From assembly GCA_022376925.1 (NCBI GenBank), contig JAIOJX010000031.1:143176854-143240853 (forward strand): a DNA stretch of 64,000 nucleotides, given 5' to 3'. This DNA is from Tragulus kanchil. Lineage: Eukaryota; Chordata; Mammalia; Artiodactyla; Tragulidae. The translations under genes and the position numbers were made by a program. Each line of letters begins with the position of its first letter. Within the stretch, counting starts at the first letter, position 1. Below, one piece after another: positions 24,103-35,360 of the stretch. The notes beneath the pieces are model-generated. The model did not search any database. It was not told the DNA's origin and saw only the letters and a program-made list of their open reading frames with translations.

Positions 24103-25254
24103 TGATGGAAGAGCTTTCTAGTCAAAAATGGTTTTAAAGGACAATGGGCAATAGGAGAGCTTTCTAGTGACTAGGATTTTAAGGAGTTAGTCCCATGATG
24201 CATTTGGAAAGAGTAGAGGATTGTTAACAAGAAGCCTTTAGTGAAGACTGGGTAATTCTAAATGGTCTCAGAATATGAGAGTACTTTTGTTTCATGGGAC
24301 TTCTCTGAAAAGAACCCCATTGTGTAGGGAGTTTTCAAAACTTACGCTGCAAATCAAATCCTAGTGGAAGTCTGTCAACCTCTTCCCAAACACTAATGAA
24401 TGGGATCCTGGACAAAGTGGTCACAGACACAAAGACAGATGTAATGCACAGGTTCAATAACAAAAGTTATTCTAGCTATCACGATCAACCAGTGCACCAG
24501 AGTTTTGAATACTGCATCACTTTCTGAGGACCAGATGGCTACCTGGTGGCAACTGCTTTCATTGGAACTCTTTTCTTCAAGAAGGGACAGAAATGCATTC
24601 TCCCTGAAATAGATACTTACTCTCTGTACAGTTTTGTGTTCCTTGTTCACCATGTCTTCCACAGCCCCAACAGGCAGAGAATCACTAAATGTTTTGTTTA
24701 CAATCAAGGTCTCACATAAAACATTGGCTCTTAATCCTACAATGAAAGCAGTAAGGCCGTATCTAATGTTCACGAGGCTTTACGTGTCTTTCCATATACC
24801 CCATTATCCATAGGAGCTACAGAATGATGCAGTGACCAACAGAATTAACATGTGCTTTGAACAAACAAGAGATAAGAATTATGGTGCCGTTTCTCTGAGG
24901 CCAAAGAGACAGGAGACAGAAACATGGATGGGAAGGTGAGTGGCTCCTCTTACCACCACAACTAGTAATGCCTTAAAAAAGTATTTCTTTTTTATGTCTG
25001 CAATGCTGGCATAGAAGTCTTGATATTTCAGGCAAAAATACCTTCTTCCACAAAGGACAAGTGTGTTCCATTGAATGTGAAGTTAAGATTTCCTACTGAC
25101 AACTCTATGTTCCTCAAAAGAAAGTGTTGGCTAAGATGATCAAGCCTTACTATGAATAAGAAAGTGAATCTAAGAGAGGAAACCAAAGGTTCCTAGTACT
25201 ACCACTTCCAGTGAGTTCCTAATTCCACCATTTTCAGGGTTAAAGCTGAGGTCA
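22968..25254. repeat. Tandem duplication J, 1,152-bp offset
   Basis: Copy 1 is 22968-24102 and copy 2 is 24120-25254, with a 17-bp spacer. The offset is constant end to end, implying no net indel. It repeats the RNase H-to-dUTPase part of the ERV-L remnant. Confidence 0.95.
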
Positions 25255-26339
25255 AGTGACTCTTTGGGCACACACAGTGCAAGTGCTTCTTTCTTCTGTG
25301 GTAGTCATGTCCTAGTTTCTCATTTTCACTCCCTAGCTTCAGAAGTATGGACCTAAGCCAGTGGCAGAAGCATGGCTCCAGCTTTGGAAAGGTAGAACGT
25401 TTCTGCCAATGTGCAGCATCCAACTGATGACTCCCCAATCCTCCTAGACCTTAAATAAACTACTTTGTATCATATATCAGCATGGATCTATTGGGTACAA
25501 CTAAATCTCTGATCTCTATATGGAAAAAGATAAATATTCAAGTAGAAGAGTTTAGCCTACTTGTCTCTTTCTCAGAAAAAGCTTACCTCATCTCCTCTGC
25601 ACTTAGGCAAATTTTAGGTGGTCCTGCTGTAATGTCTAACAGTTATGTTCCTCACCTTAGGATCTGATACTGTTATTCAACTCCCCAACCCACTCCTGCT
25701 TTAGAATGGACATATTCTGATAACTGCCTGTAACATACCCATATTCTGGTAAGAGTACACTGTCTGTTCAGGGTATTTTGGCATCCAACCCAAAACTGGC
25801 CAATCAAACAGTTCAGGATTGGTTCTGGAGTGGATTGTGAGGCAAAGTAGGACCAAAGATAGTATGAATTTTTTGTGGGAACCATTACAAACAAGATGTT
25901 CTTGAACGAGGCTCCCTGAAGCAACAATATATTCTGTACTTTCCTGCTATATCAATATCACTCAAAAACAAAAATAAAAACAGAATAAAACCAACAAAAC
26001 ACACAAATCAGATACTGAGAATGAGAGACCAACTGTTATGACATTATTTGACCACATCACACACCAAAAATATCAAAAAAAAACAAAGAAAATGTAAACA
26101 TCATCTGAAACCTCATCATTCAGAGATACATTTTTATGACCATCCTTTTAGATGGCAAAATACCTTCTTCCACAAAGGACAAGTGTGTTCCATTGAATGT
26201 GAAGTTAAGATTTCCTACTGACAACTCTATGTTCCTCAAAAGAAAGTGTTGGCTAAGATGATCAAGCCTTACTATGAATAAGAAAGTGAATCTAAGAGAG
26301 GAAACCAAAGGTTCCTAGTACTACCACTTCCAGTGAGTT
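24120..26339 (+). pseudogene. Extra copies of the ERV-L pol remnant
   Basis: Duplications J and K repeat the same broken pol sequence. Integrase-side sequence recurs at about 24397-24870, and the dUTPase end at about 25035-25217 and again at about 26157-26339. These copies carry the same decay as the first, so they do not represent additional integrations. Confidence 0.65.
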
Positions 26340-27274
26340 CCTAATTCCACCATTTTCAGGGTTAAAGCTGAGGTCAAGTGACTCTTTGGGCACACACAGT
26401 GCAAGTGCTTCTTTCTTCTGTGGTAGTCATGTCCTAGTTTCTCATTTTCACTCCCTAGCTTCAGAAGTATGGACCTAAGCCAGTGGCAGAAGCATGGCTC
26501 CAGCTTTGGAAAGGTAGAACGTTTCTGCCAATGTGCAGCATCCAACTGATGACTCCCCAATCCTCCTAGACCTTAAATAAACTACTTTGTATCATATATC
26601 AGCATGGATCTATTGGGTACAACTAAATCTCTGATCTCTATATGGAAAAAGATAAATATTCAAGTAGAAGAGTTTAGCCTACTTGTCTCTTTCTCAGAAA
26701 AAGCTTACCTCATCTCCTCTGCACTTAGGCAAATTTTAGGTGGTCCTGCTGTAATGTCTAACAGTTATGTTCCTCACCTTAGGATCTGATACTGTTATTC
26801 AACTCCCCAACCCACTCCTGCTTTAGAATGGACATATTCTGATAACTGCCTGTAACATACCCATATTCTGGTAAGAGTACACTGTCTGTTCAGGGTATTT
26901 TGGCATCCAACCCAAAACTGGCCAATCAAACAGTTCAGGATTGGTTCTGGAGTGGATTGTGAGGCAAAGTAGGACCAAAGATAGTATGAATTTTTTGTGG
27001 GAACCATTACAAACAAGATGTTCTTGAACGAGGCTCCCTGAAGCAACAATATATTCTGTACTTTCCTGCTATATCAATATCACTCAAAAACAAAAATAAA
27101 AACAGAATAAAACCAACAAAACACACAAATCAGATACTGAGAATGAGAGACCAACTGTTATGACATTATTTGACCACATCACACACCAAAAATATCAAAA
27201 AAAACAAAGAAAATGTAAACATCATCTGAAACCTCATCATTCAGAGATACATTTTTATGACCATCCTTTTAGAT
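25031..27274. repeat. Tandem duplication K, ~1.12 kb unit
   Basis: Copy 1 is 25031-26153 and copy 2 is 26154-27274; they abut without spacer. Differences are one A in GGCAAAAATA at the first bases of copy 2 and one A in a poly-A run (about 26080 versus 27202). Confidence 0.95.
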
Positions 27275-27304
27275 AAGTAGACAAGCAAAAACAGACAAAT
27301 ACAG

Positions 27305-27362
27305 TTTTTCATAAGTGAGATCATCTTATGGAAAAATCTGAATGAACTTTTTGGCCAACCCA
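27305..27362. mobile_element. Mariner-type element end
   Basis: ATGAACTTTTTGGCCAACCC is the terminal sequence of the ruminant mariner-derived repeat family. Only one terminal inverted repeat is clear here, so this is a fragment. Confidence 0.5.
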
Positions 27363-27537
27363 GCATACACTGTTTTACTACAAGCATCTTTCTTTTTATT
27401 CTAATTTAATTTTGTTCCCCTTTCCCTGTTTCTTATCTCCTCACTTTTTATTCCTCTGCCTCACCTCCCAGAAGCTAATGTTACAGGTCTAGCGTTTTTG
27501 TTTCCATACCTTTCTTCTTGATCAAATACATATGTTT

Positions 27538-27950
27538 TGTTGTTCAGTTGCAAAGTTGTGTCTGCCTCTTTGTGATCCCATGGACTATAGTCCACCTGGC
27601 TCCTCTGTCCATGGGATTTCCCAGACGAGAATACTGGAGTGGGGGCTTCCCTGGTGGTCCAGTGGGTAAAGAGTCCACCTTACAGTGCAAGGGGCACTGG
27701 TCCAATCCCTGGCCTGGGAAGATCCCACATGCCGCGGAGCAGCTGGACCAGTGTGTCCAATTAGGAGCAGGGCTCTGGAGTGCATGCGCCCAGAGCTGGT
27801 GCTCTGTGGAGAGGCCACTGCGATGGGAGGCCCACACAGGCCAAAAGAATAAAGATGGATGAAAATAAATAAATAAATAAACCAATAAAAGAAGCCAAAA
27901 AATTAAAAAAAAAAAAAAGAATACTGGAGTGGGTTGCCATTTCCTTTTCC
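27538..27950 (-). mobile_element. Bov-A2 SINE (antisense), split by a Bov-tA insertion
   Basis: The left part (27538-27642) reads TTGTTGTTCAGTTGC, then CCATGGACTATAG and CCATGGGATTTCCCAGACG. The right part resumes at about 27918 with ATACTGGAGTGGGTTGCC and ends at about 27950. The interruption is the SINE listed next. Confidence 0.85.
27643..27917 (+). mobile_element. Bov-tA-type SINE nested in Bov-A2
   Basis: Starts GGGCTTCCCTGGTGGTCCAG and ends in a poly-A tail. A perfect 15-bp target-site duplication AGAATACTGGAGTGG lies at 27628-27642 and 27918-27932. The 3' body has CCAATTAGGAGCAGGGCTC and AGGCCCACACAGGCC, then an (AAAT)n-like tract and AAGCCAAAAAATT, as in the other copies of this type. 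Confidence 0.92.
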
Positions 27951-28299
27951 AAACACATATGTGCATTTATATGTATATATCTAGAATTATATTGTTATTC
28001 TTGTTTCTTGTTATTATAAAACTGGTTATCATACTGATTATCTCTGCATCTAGTTTTCCTCACTTAACAACACATCATGGATATTCATCCAAGTTAAATA
28101 TTACAGATTCAAGTCATTATTTTTATTGATTACAATTCATATGCTGTGGATGAAGAAGCCACATTTCATTCATTCATTCCTTGGTTATAAGATAAGTTCG
28201 TTTCATTTTCTTTTTCTCTTCTTCCTCATCCCCACTAAAAACTATACTAAAATAAAGACAATATAATATACTGTTTTTTCTCTCTTTTATTTTTTTCAC

Positions 28300-28575
28300 A
28301 CCCAGATTCCCAGGAATTGCTGGGCCAAAATAGCTATGTGTTTCACTTTTAAGGGCTATTGCCAGACTGCCTTCCAACAGGCTGCAACAGTTTCCATCTC
28401 CAGAAGCCATGTGTGAGTGCTCCTTTTCCTTGGCACGTCACCAGCACAAGGTGATAATTCACTTGAAATGTTTGCATTATATCTTTAATTAGAAATACTG
28501 CTGACTAGCAGTAAGGTTAAGCACATTTTCACATCTCTTGTTTCTTGTCATGTCTTTTGCCCATTAGATTCTCTC
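28300..28575. mobile_element. Old L1 fragment
   Basis: AGGAATTGCTGGGCCAAAAT, CTATTGCCAGACTGCCTTCC, and CTTGTCATGTCTTTTGCCCA follow the order of a widespread mammalian L1M segment. The duplicate is at about 29409-29684. Confidence 0.5.
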
Positions 28576-28701
28576 TTTCCTAAAGAACTCGGAGCTGTCT
28601 TTTTACCATCTATTTGATGATGCACAAGATGCAATCAACAAAATCACAAAATAAATACTCTTCTAAGAAAATCTTCAAAACATAAATTTGACATGTATAT
28701 G

Positions 28702-28729
28702 ATATATATATATATATATATATATATAT
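28702..28729. repeat. (TA)n microsatellite
   Basis: 28 bp of alternating A/T (14 units). The duplicated copy at 29811-29840 has 15 units, a difference expected from either slippage or sequencing error. Confidence 0.9.
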
Positions 28730-29808
28730 GACAAATATACAACCACAAACAAGTGGTTAATATATCTAACTTACTGAGAAAGTCTTTATGATTCCAAACT
28801 TTCACCCTCAGACAATGAAACATGGCAAAGAGAACAAGAAAAAGATGACTGATTTGCTCAGAGAACTCCACCCATAACATACCGGAGAAAAATTCAGAAC
28901 CCCCCATAAGTTTGGTGGTGAAGAGCAAGTTTTGTTCATTCCAAATAGGAGAACATGATGGAAACCATGAACTGAAAATGAAGAGGAAAGAAGAGGCCGG
29001 AGCTTTAAATAATAATGAGTCAAGGCAGGCCTGTGCTGCCTAGGCTTAGAGTCAAAAATGGGCGTGAATCAGAGCCTGATAAAGGTCACCTCCACCCGCC
29101 TTTTCCCATGCTCTTCACCACTTTCAACTACAGCAGGGGCTCCTGATTATCTCTGCATCTAGTTTTCCTCACTTAACAACACATCATGGATATTCATCCA
29201 AGTTAAATATTACAGATTCAAGTCATTATTTTTATTGATTACAATTCATATGCTGTGGATGAAGAAGCCACATTTCATTCATTCATTCCTTGGTTATAAG
29301 ATAAGTTCGTTTCATTTTCTTTTTCTCTTCTTCCTCATCCCCACTAAAAACTATACTAAAATAAAGACAATATAATATACTGTTTTTTCTCTCTTTTATT
29401 TTTTTCACACCCAGATTCCCAGGAATTGCTGGGCCAAAATAGCTATGTGTTTCACTTTTAAGGGCTATTGCCAGACTGCCTTCCAACAGGCTGCAACAGT
29501 TTCCATCTCCAGAAGCCATGTGTGAGTGCTCCTTTTCCTTGGCACGTCACCAGCACAAGGTGATAATTCACTTGAAATGTTTGCATTATATCTTTAATTA
29601 GAAATACTGCTGACTAGCAGTAAGGTTAAGCACATTTTCACATCTCTTGTTTCTTGTCATGTCTTTTGCCCATTAGATTCTCTCTTTCCTAAAGAACTCG
29701 GAGCTGTCTTTTTACCATCTATTTGATGATGCACAAGATGCAATCAACAAAATCACAAAATAAATACTCTTCTAAGAAAATCTTCAAAACATAAATTTGA
29801 CATGTATA

Positions 29809-29842
<34 letters not shown>

Positions 29843-30331
29843 CAAATATACAACCACAAACAAGTGGTTAATATATCTAACTTACTGAGAAAGTCTTTAT
29901 GATTCCAAACTTTCACCCTCAGACAATGAAACATGGCAAAGAGAACAAGAAAAAGATGACTGATTTGCTCAGAGAACTCCACCCATAACATACCGGAGAA
30001 AAATTCAGAACCCCCCATAAGTTTGGTGGTGAAGAGCAAGTTTTGTTCATTCCAAATAGGAGAACATGATGGAAACCATGAACTGAAAATGAAGAGGAAA
30101 GAAGAGGCCGGAGCTTTAAATAATAATGAGTCAAGGCAGGCCTGTGCTGCCTAGGCTTAGAGTCAAAAATGGGCGTGAATCAGAGCCTGATAAAGGTCAC
30201 CCTCCACCCGCCTTTTCTGTGCTTCCCATGCTCTTCACCACTTTCAACTACAGCAGGGGCGTCCTAACACCCACACCAGGCAGAGGCCCAGATCGTCACT
30301 CATTTGTTCTTCCACAGCAGACCTAAAAAAT

Positions 30332-32675
30332 GGAGTGCCTCTGTGGTCCACACAGCTGGCAAGACAACCAAGAGTCACAGGAGAAAATGGTCTGCGGTCA
30401 GAGCCTGGCCCACTCCTCTTCAAAGCTGCCAAAAAAGCTTACCTTTATATTTAACATTTTTCTGGAATTGTTCAAGTTGCCATAACAACATGCTACTGTT
30501 AAATATAAAGGTAACCCTACTGAGCCACCCCAAAAGAGCAGTTTAGATTGGTTTCCTGCACATATGATGAGTTGCTGAGACATAATTGGAGAACATTAAA
30601 TAATTTAGGGCAGAAACACAAAAACCTACCAGGTGAGTAAATAACCAGTAAGCACAGTACCAAGCGTCAGGTACAAATATTTTCCTCCTACATCCTTGAC
30701 AGACATCACTAATCAATCCAAAACCTGAACACAACTCCACAAGTCCTCATTCAGTGCTCCTTAAAAATGGACACAGGTTGGAACATGAGACTCACACAAT
30801 CTGCCATCCCTGGTCAATCTTTAGGTAATAAAGGAGAAGCTCAGAGAGGGGCATGAGCTGTCCAGTAGCACAAAAGGAGTAAGCATCAGAGCAAGGCAGA
30901 AGGAGGCAGGGAGAAAATTGGGAAAGGAGAAGAAATGCAGTTTACAGAGTGTTTCTGCCATGTAACTGAGGCACTATGGTTGCTGATTTGCACATATCTC
31001 CTAAGAGAGAACTCAGATCCTGTGAGGGTGCTGTATCGGTTATTCTCTTGGCCAGTGTCTTACACAGACAACCGTACAGGTATGTACGACACCATGCTTA
31101 GACGACAGCTCCTACTGTGGCAGCGGGCTAGGGGACATTAACTGGGTCATGGACGCACTGGGACGACAGCCACGACCTTGCTATCATTACCCCTAGGCTC
31201 TAATCAGACATTTTCACTTTAGCATGATGACTTTGGACCTGTTCCCAGAAAGCATGGCACTCTTAAAGGCAGCTGCTGTGCCTTATCAGGTGACAATCTC
31301 TGCCATGTACTTAATATGTACAAGAACCAGTTTGCTTGGCACAGAAAAATCTCTGCTCCAGGACCACATGCTGTATCAGTGGGAATACTGTGCTTTTCCG
31401 TCCCAGCCAAGTGCTACCCTTTATCACAAAGCCAAGTAATAAGATGAAAAACTCAGCCTCCCTAACACACACACCACCACACTCACCACTGCTGATACTA
31501 AAGCGGAGTGCCTCTGTGGTCCACACAGCTGGCAAGACAACCAAGAGTCACAGGAGAAAATGGTCTGCGGTCAGAGCCTGGCCCACTCCTCTTCAAAGCT
31601 GCCAAAAAAGCTTACCTTTATATTTAACATTTTTCTGGAATTGTTCAAGTTGCCATAACAACATGCTACTGTTAAATATAAAGGTAACCCTACTGAGCCA
31701 CCCCAAAAGAGCAGTTTAGATTGGTTTCCTGCACATATGATGAGTTGCTGAGACATAATTGGAGAACATTAAATAATTTAGGGCAGAAACACAAAAACCT
31801 ACCAGGTGAGTAAATAACCAGTAAGCACAGTACCAAGCGTCAGGTACAAATATTTTCCTCCTACATCCTTGACAGACATCACTAATCAATCCAAAACCTG
31901 AACACAACTCCACAAGTCCTCATTCAGTGCTCCTTAAAAATGGACACAGGTTGGAACATGAGACTCACACAATCTGCCATCCCTGGTCAATCTTTAGGTA
32001 ATAAAGGAGAAGCTCAGAGAGGGGCATGAGCTGTCCAGTAGCACAAAAGGAGTAAGCATCAGAGCAAGGCAGAAGGAGGCAGGGAGAAAATTGGGAAAGG
32101 AGAAGAAATGCAGTTTACAGAGTGTTTCTGCCATGTAACTGAGGCACTATGGTTGCTGATTTGCACATATCTCCTAAGAGAGAACTCAGATCCTGTGAGG
32201 GTGCTGTATCGGTTATTCTCTTGGCCAGTGTCTTACACAGACAACCGTACAGGTATGTACGACACCATGCTTAGACGACAGCTCCTACTGTGGCAGCGGG
32301 CTAGGGGACATTAACTGGGTCATGGACGCACTGGGACGACAGCCACGACCTTGCTATCATTACCCCTAGGCTCTAATCAGACATTTTCACTTTAGCATGA
32401 TGACTTTGGACCTGTTCCCAGAAAGCATGGCACTCTTAAAGGCAGCTGCTGTGCCTTATCAGGTGACAATCTCTGCCATGTACTTAATATGTACAAGAAC
32501 CAGTTTGCTTGGCACAGAAAAATCTCTGCTCCAGGACCACATGCTGTATCAGTGGGAATACTGTGCTTTTCCGTCCCAGCCAAGTGCTACCCTTTATCAC
32601 AAAGCCAAGTAATAAGATGAAAAACTCAGCCCCTCCCTAACACACACACCACCACACTCACCACTGCTGATACTA
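30332..32675. repeat. Tandem duplication M, 1,173-bp offset
   Basis: Copy 1 is 30332-31500 and copy 2 is 31505-32675, with a 4-bp spacer. The difference seen is near the end of copy 1: CAGCCTCCC versus CAGCCCCTCCC. The unit contains the inverted repeat listed next and otherwise unassigned DNA. Confidence 0.95.
30439..30514. repeat. Perfect 18-bp inverted repeat, 40-nt loop
   Basis: Arm TTACCTTTATATTTAACA at 30439-30456 is exactly complementary to TGTTAAATATAAAGGTAA at 30497-30514. A weaker inner pair TTGTT/AACAA lies in the loop. It could be a MITE-like remnant or form a hairpin in RNA. The copy in duplication M is at about 31612-31687. Confidence 0.8.
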
Positions 32676-32879
32676 GGCAAGACTGTGACAAAGACATAGG
32701 ATGACACTGTTGCCTCTGAGGACGATGTTAAAGTTATCCATTAGACACTACGATTTCACTGTTTCACAGAATTTAGTCAGCATTTGCCAAAATCCTCTGG
32801 GATCTCAGGGAAAAAAGATTTGGGGAAACAAATCGAACAGCACATGCTCAAAAACTATTTTCATATAACGCAGCGTGAA

Positions 32880-33010
32880 CTCTGCAGTCTGAGAGACACG
32901 GGTTGGTGCCCTGGCTCTACCACTCCGGAATGCGACCCTTGTCAAGCTACTTCTCTGAGCTACTTCTCCAAGCTACTTCTCCTTCAACTGTAAAACTGAA
33001 GGTGAATAAC
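32880..33010 (-). mobile_element. MIR SINE, antisense, with an internal short tandem
   Basis: GACACGGGTTGGTGCCCTGG, TCTACCACTCC and CAACTGTAAAACTGAAGG match the reverse MIR core. Inside it, AGCTACTTCTC occurs three times at 32944-32983, a local expansion not in the MIR consensus. Confidence 0.65.
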
Positions 33011-33039
33011 AATGAGCTAATAGAAGGCAAAATACTTAT

Positions 33040-35233
33040 CCCAATCCTTCACACAAAGTGAACTTTTAATATTTAATGTTATTAAATATTTTAATATCAA
33101 GCCCAATAAGTGTTGAGTAATAATCATCATCATCATGATACCAGCCAGGCCTTCCTCAATCAATAGATACTATTAGAGGCCAGACAAGAAATTCAGGCAA
33201 AACTTTATTGGGGCACCTGCTACATCAGGGAGTAATGAAAACAGGTAAGAGGTTCCCTTGTTTGCTCACTTCTAGAGGAGGTGAACAGGCTCCTTGTATG
33301 GGGTGAGGGTAGGGGTGTTTCCCGGGGTGAGGCCCGGGGTGACTCAGGTGTTCTGCCCACCCCTTTGCGAGGGTGTGTGCAGGGAGCGTGCATACCGCCC
33401 CTGCTTTTGCTCTCAGCTCTTCAGAAGTGGCAGTTGGGCTGTTTGGTCTTTTTTGTATCGTTTGTCCCAAATCTGCCCCACTGGCACATGCACACAGTTA
33501 TTTTCAGTCCCTCGTGGTTTCTATGTATTTTGTTGTTCAAGGAGGCGTGTCCAGGTGAAAGCACTGCAGCTCCACAGCAAAGGGTCGCGGGTCCCCGCGC
33601 GCCTCCTTAATAGGTGACTACTACCTCTGCAGTCCCCACAGCCACCCTCAGCACTCTTACCTGCGTGTCACAGTCTACCAAATGAGACCCACCACTCAGC
33701 GCTCTGACTCATTCCCCCTCCCAGGAAAAGGCCAACCCTGGTATCTGGATAGAGAGAGCTCTATCCAGAAGGTTTCATCTTCAGAGTCACATTAAATGTC
33801 TCCTTCTGGGAAGCTCACTCTCATCACCTAAAGACCTTCCTTCGTCTCTGACCTTCTGAACCCATTTGGGCACTTCTTTTAGTCAACACTGAAAGAACAC
33901 CTATGTTGTACTAAAATTTTTCTCGTTACACAGTCTCATAGCATGAAGGAGTCCACTTGGGTCTTTGCATTGACTGGTCCCTCCGCCTGCCATGTTTTCC
34001 TCTCTCTCCGCAACATCACATAACTTGATCCTCCCCATTTCACAAGTGTCAGATCAAATACTGCCCCTGCAGAACAGGTTCCCCAGTCATTCCCCCTTTT
34101 AATCTGTTTTCTTCATTTGTTTACCCAATCCTTCACACAAAGTGAACTTTTAATATTTAATGTTATTAAATATTTTAATATCAAGCCCAATAAGTGTTGA
34201 GTAATAATCATCATCATCATGATACCAGCCAGGCCTTCCTCAATCAATAGATACTATTAGAGGCCAGACAAGAAATTCAGGCAAAACTTTATTGGGGCAC
34301 CTGCTACATCAGGGAGTAATGAAAACAGGTAAGAGGTTCCCTTGTTTGCTCACTTCTAGAGGAGGTGAACAGGCTCCTTGTATGGGGTGAGGGTAGGGGT
34401 GTTTCCCGGGGTGAGGCCCGGGGTGACTCAGGTGTTCTGCCCACCCCTTTGCGAGGGTGTGTGCAGGGAGCGTGCATACCGCCCCTGCTTTTGCTCTCAG
34501 CTCTTCAGAAGTGGCAGTTGGGCTGTTTGGTCTTTTTTGTATCGTTTGTCCCAAATCTGCCCCACTGGCACATGCACACAGTTATTTTCAGTCCCTCGTG
34601 GTTTCTATGTATTTTGTTGCTCAAGGAGGCGTGTCCAGGTGAAAGCACTGCAGCTCCACAGCAAAGGGTCGCGGGTCCCCGCGCCTCCTTAATAGGTGAC
34701 TACTACCTCTGCAGTCCCCACAGCCACCCTCAGCACTCTTACCTGCGTGTCACAGTCTACCAAATGAGACCCACCACTCAGCGCTCTGACTCATTCCCCC
34801 TCCCAGGAAAAGGCCAACCCTGGTATCTGGATAGAGAGAGCTCTATCCAGAAGGTTTCATCTTCAGAGTCACATTAAATGTCTCCTTCTGGGAAGCTCAC
34901 TCTCATCACCTAAAGACCTTCCTTCGTCTCTGACCTTCTGAACCCATTTGGGCACTTCTTTTAGTCAACACTGAAAGAACACCTATGTTGTACTAAAATT
35001 TTTCTCGTTACACAGTCTCATAGCATGAAGGAGTCCACTTGGGTCTTTGCATTGACTGGTCCCTCCGCCTGCCATGTTTTCCTCTCTCTCCCGCAACATC
35101 ACATAACTTGATCCTCCCCATTTCACAAGTGTCAGATCAAATACTGCCCCTGCAGAACAGGTTTCACTCTTTTTCAGTCGCATCCTACCCACACCAGTTG
35201 TGCTTCAATCTGTTTTCTTCATTTGTTTACACA
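33040..35233. repeat. Tandem duplication N, ~1.08-1.11 kb unit
   Basis: Copy 1 is 33040-34124 and copy 2 is 34124-35233. The end of copy 1 (34078-34102) is a shortened, scrambled form of about 50 bp that is intact at 35161-35210. Smaller differences are GCGCGCC/GCGCC and TTGTTCAAG/TTGCTCAAG. Confidence 0.93.
33155..33605 (-). mobile_element. Possible solo LTR of an endogenous retrovirus
   Basis: Read on the - strand, a GC-rich ~400-bp region is followed by AATAAA (complement of 33204-33209) and a TTTTGCCTGAATTTCTTGTC R/U5-like stretch. That arrangement is typical of a retroviral LTR. I could not fix TG/CA ends or a target-site duplication. The copy is at about 34240-34687. Confidence 0.35.
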
Positions 35234-35360
35234 CTTTTCCATATTCATCCCCTACTGCAAGACAAAATCCATTAGAACAGGAATTTTATCCATTGTGTTC
35301 ATCGCTGAACACCCAACATATAGTATATACTCAATGCATATTTACTAGATGAATCAATAC
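33955..35360 (+). mobile_element. L2 LINE 3' end (interrupted by duplication N)
   Basis: The intact form is at about 35035-35360: TTGACTGGTCCCTCCGCCTG, CATGTTTTCCTC, then CTGAACACCCAACATATAGT and CTAGATGAATCAAT, the L2 3' order. The first part also occurs at 33955-34124, and the last part at 36218-36470 through duplication O. Confidence 0.65.

Larger units (their letters stand above)
28034..30265. repeat. Tandem duplication L, ~1.11 kb unit
   Basis: Copy 1 is 28034-29144 and copy 2 is 29143-30265; they abut with a 2-bp overlap. The end of copy 1 lacks 8 bp within CCTTTTCTGTGCTTCCC and one base of CACCCTCC. The internal (TA)n differs by one unit. Confidence 0.95.

Noticed and set aside
30439..30514. 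Annotated microRNA precursor
   Set aside because: The stem is strong, but the loop is large, and I recognise no miRNA seed. Kept only as an inverted repeat.
34365..34877. 170-codon + strand frame
   Set aside because: The same frame in the first duplication copy is broken by a 2-bp difference (GCGCGCC/GCGCC), and it overlaps the possible LTR.
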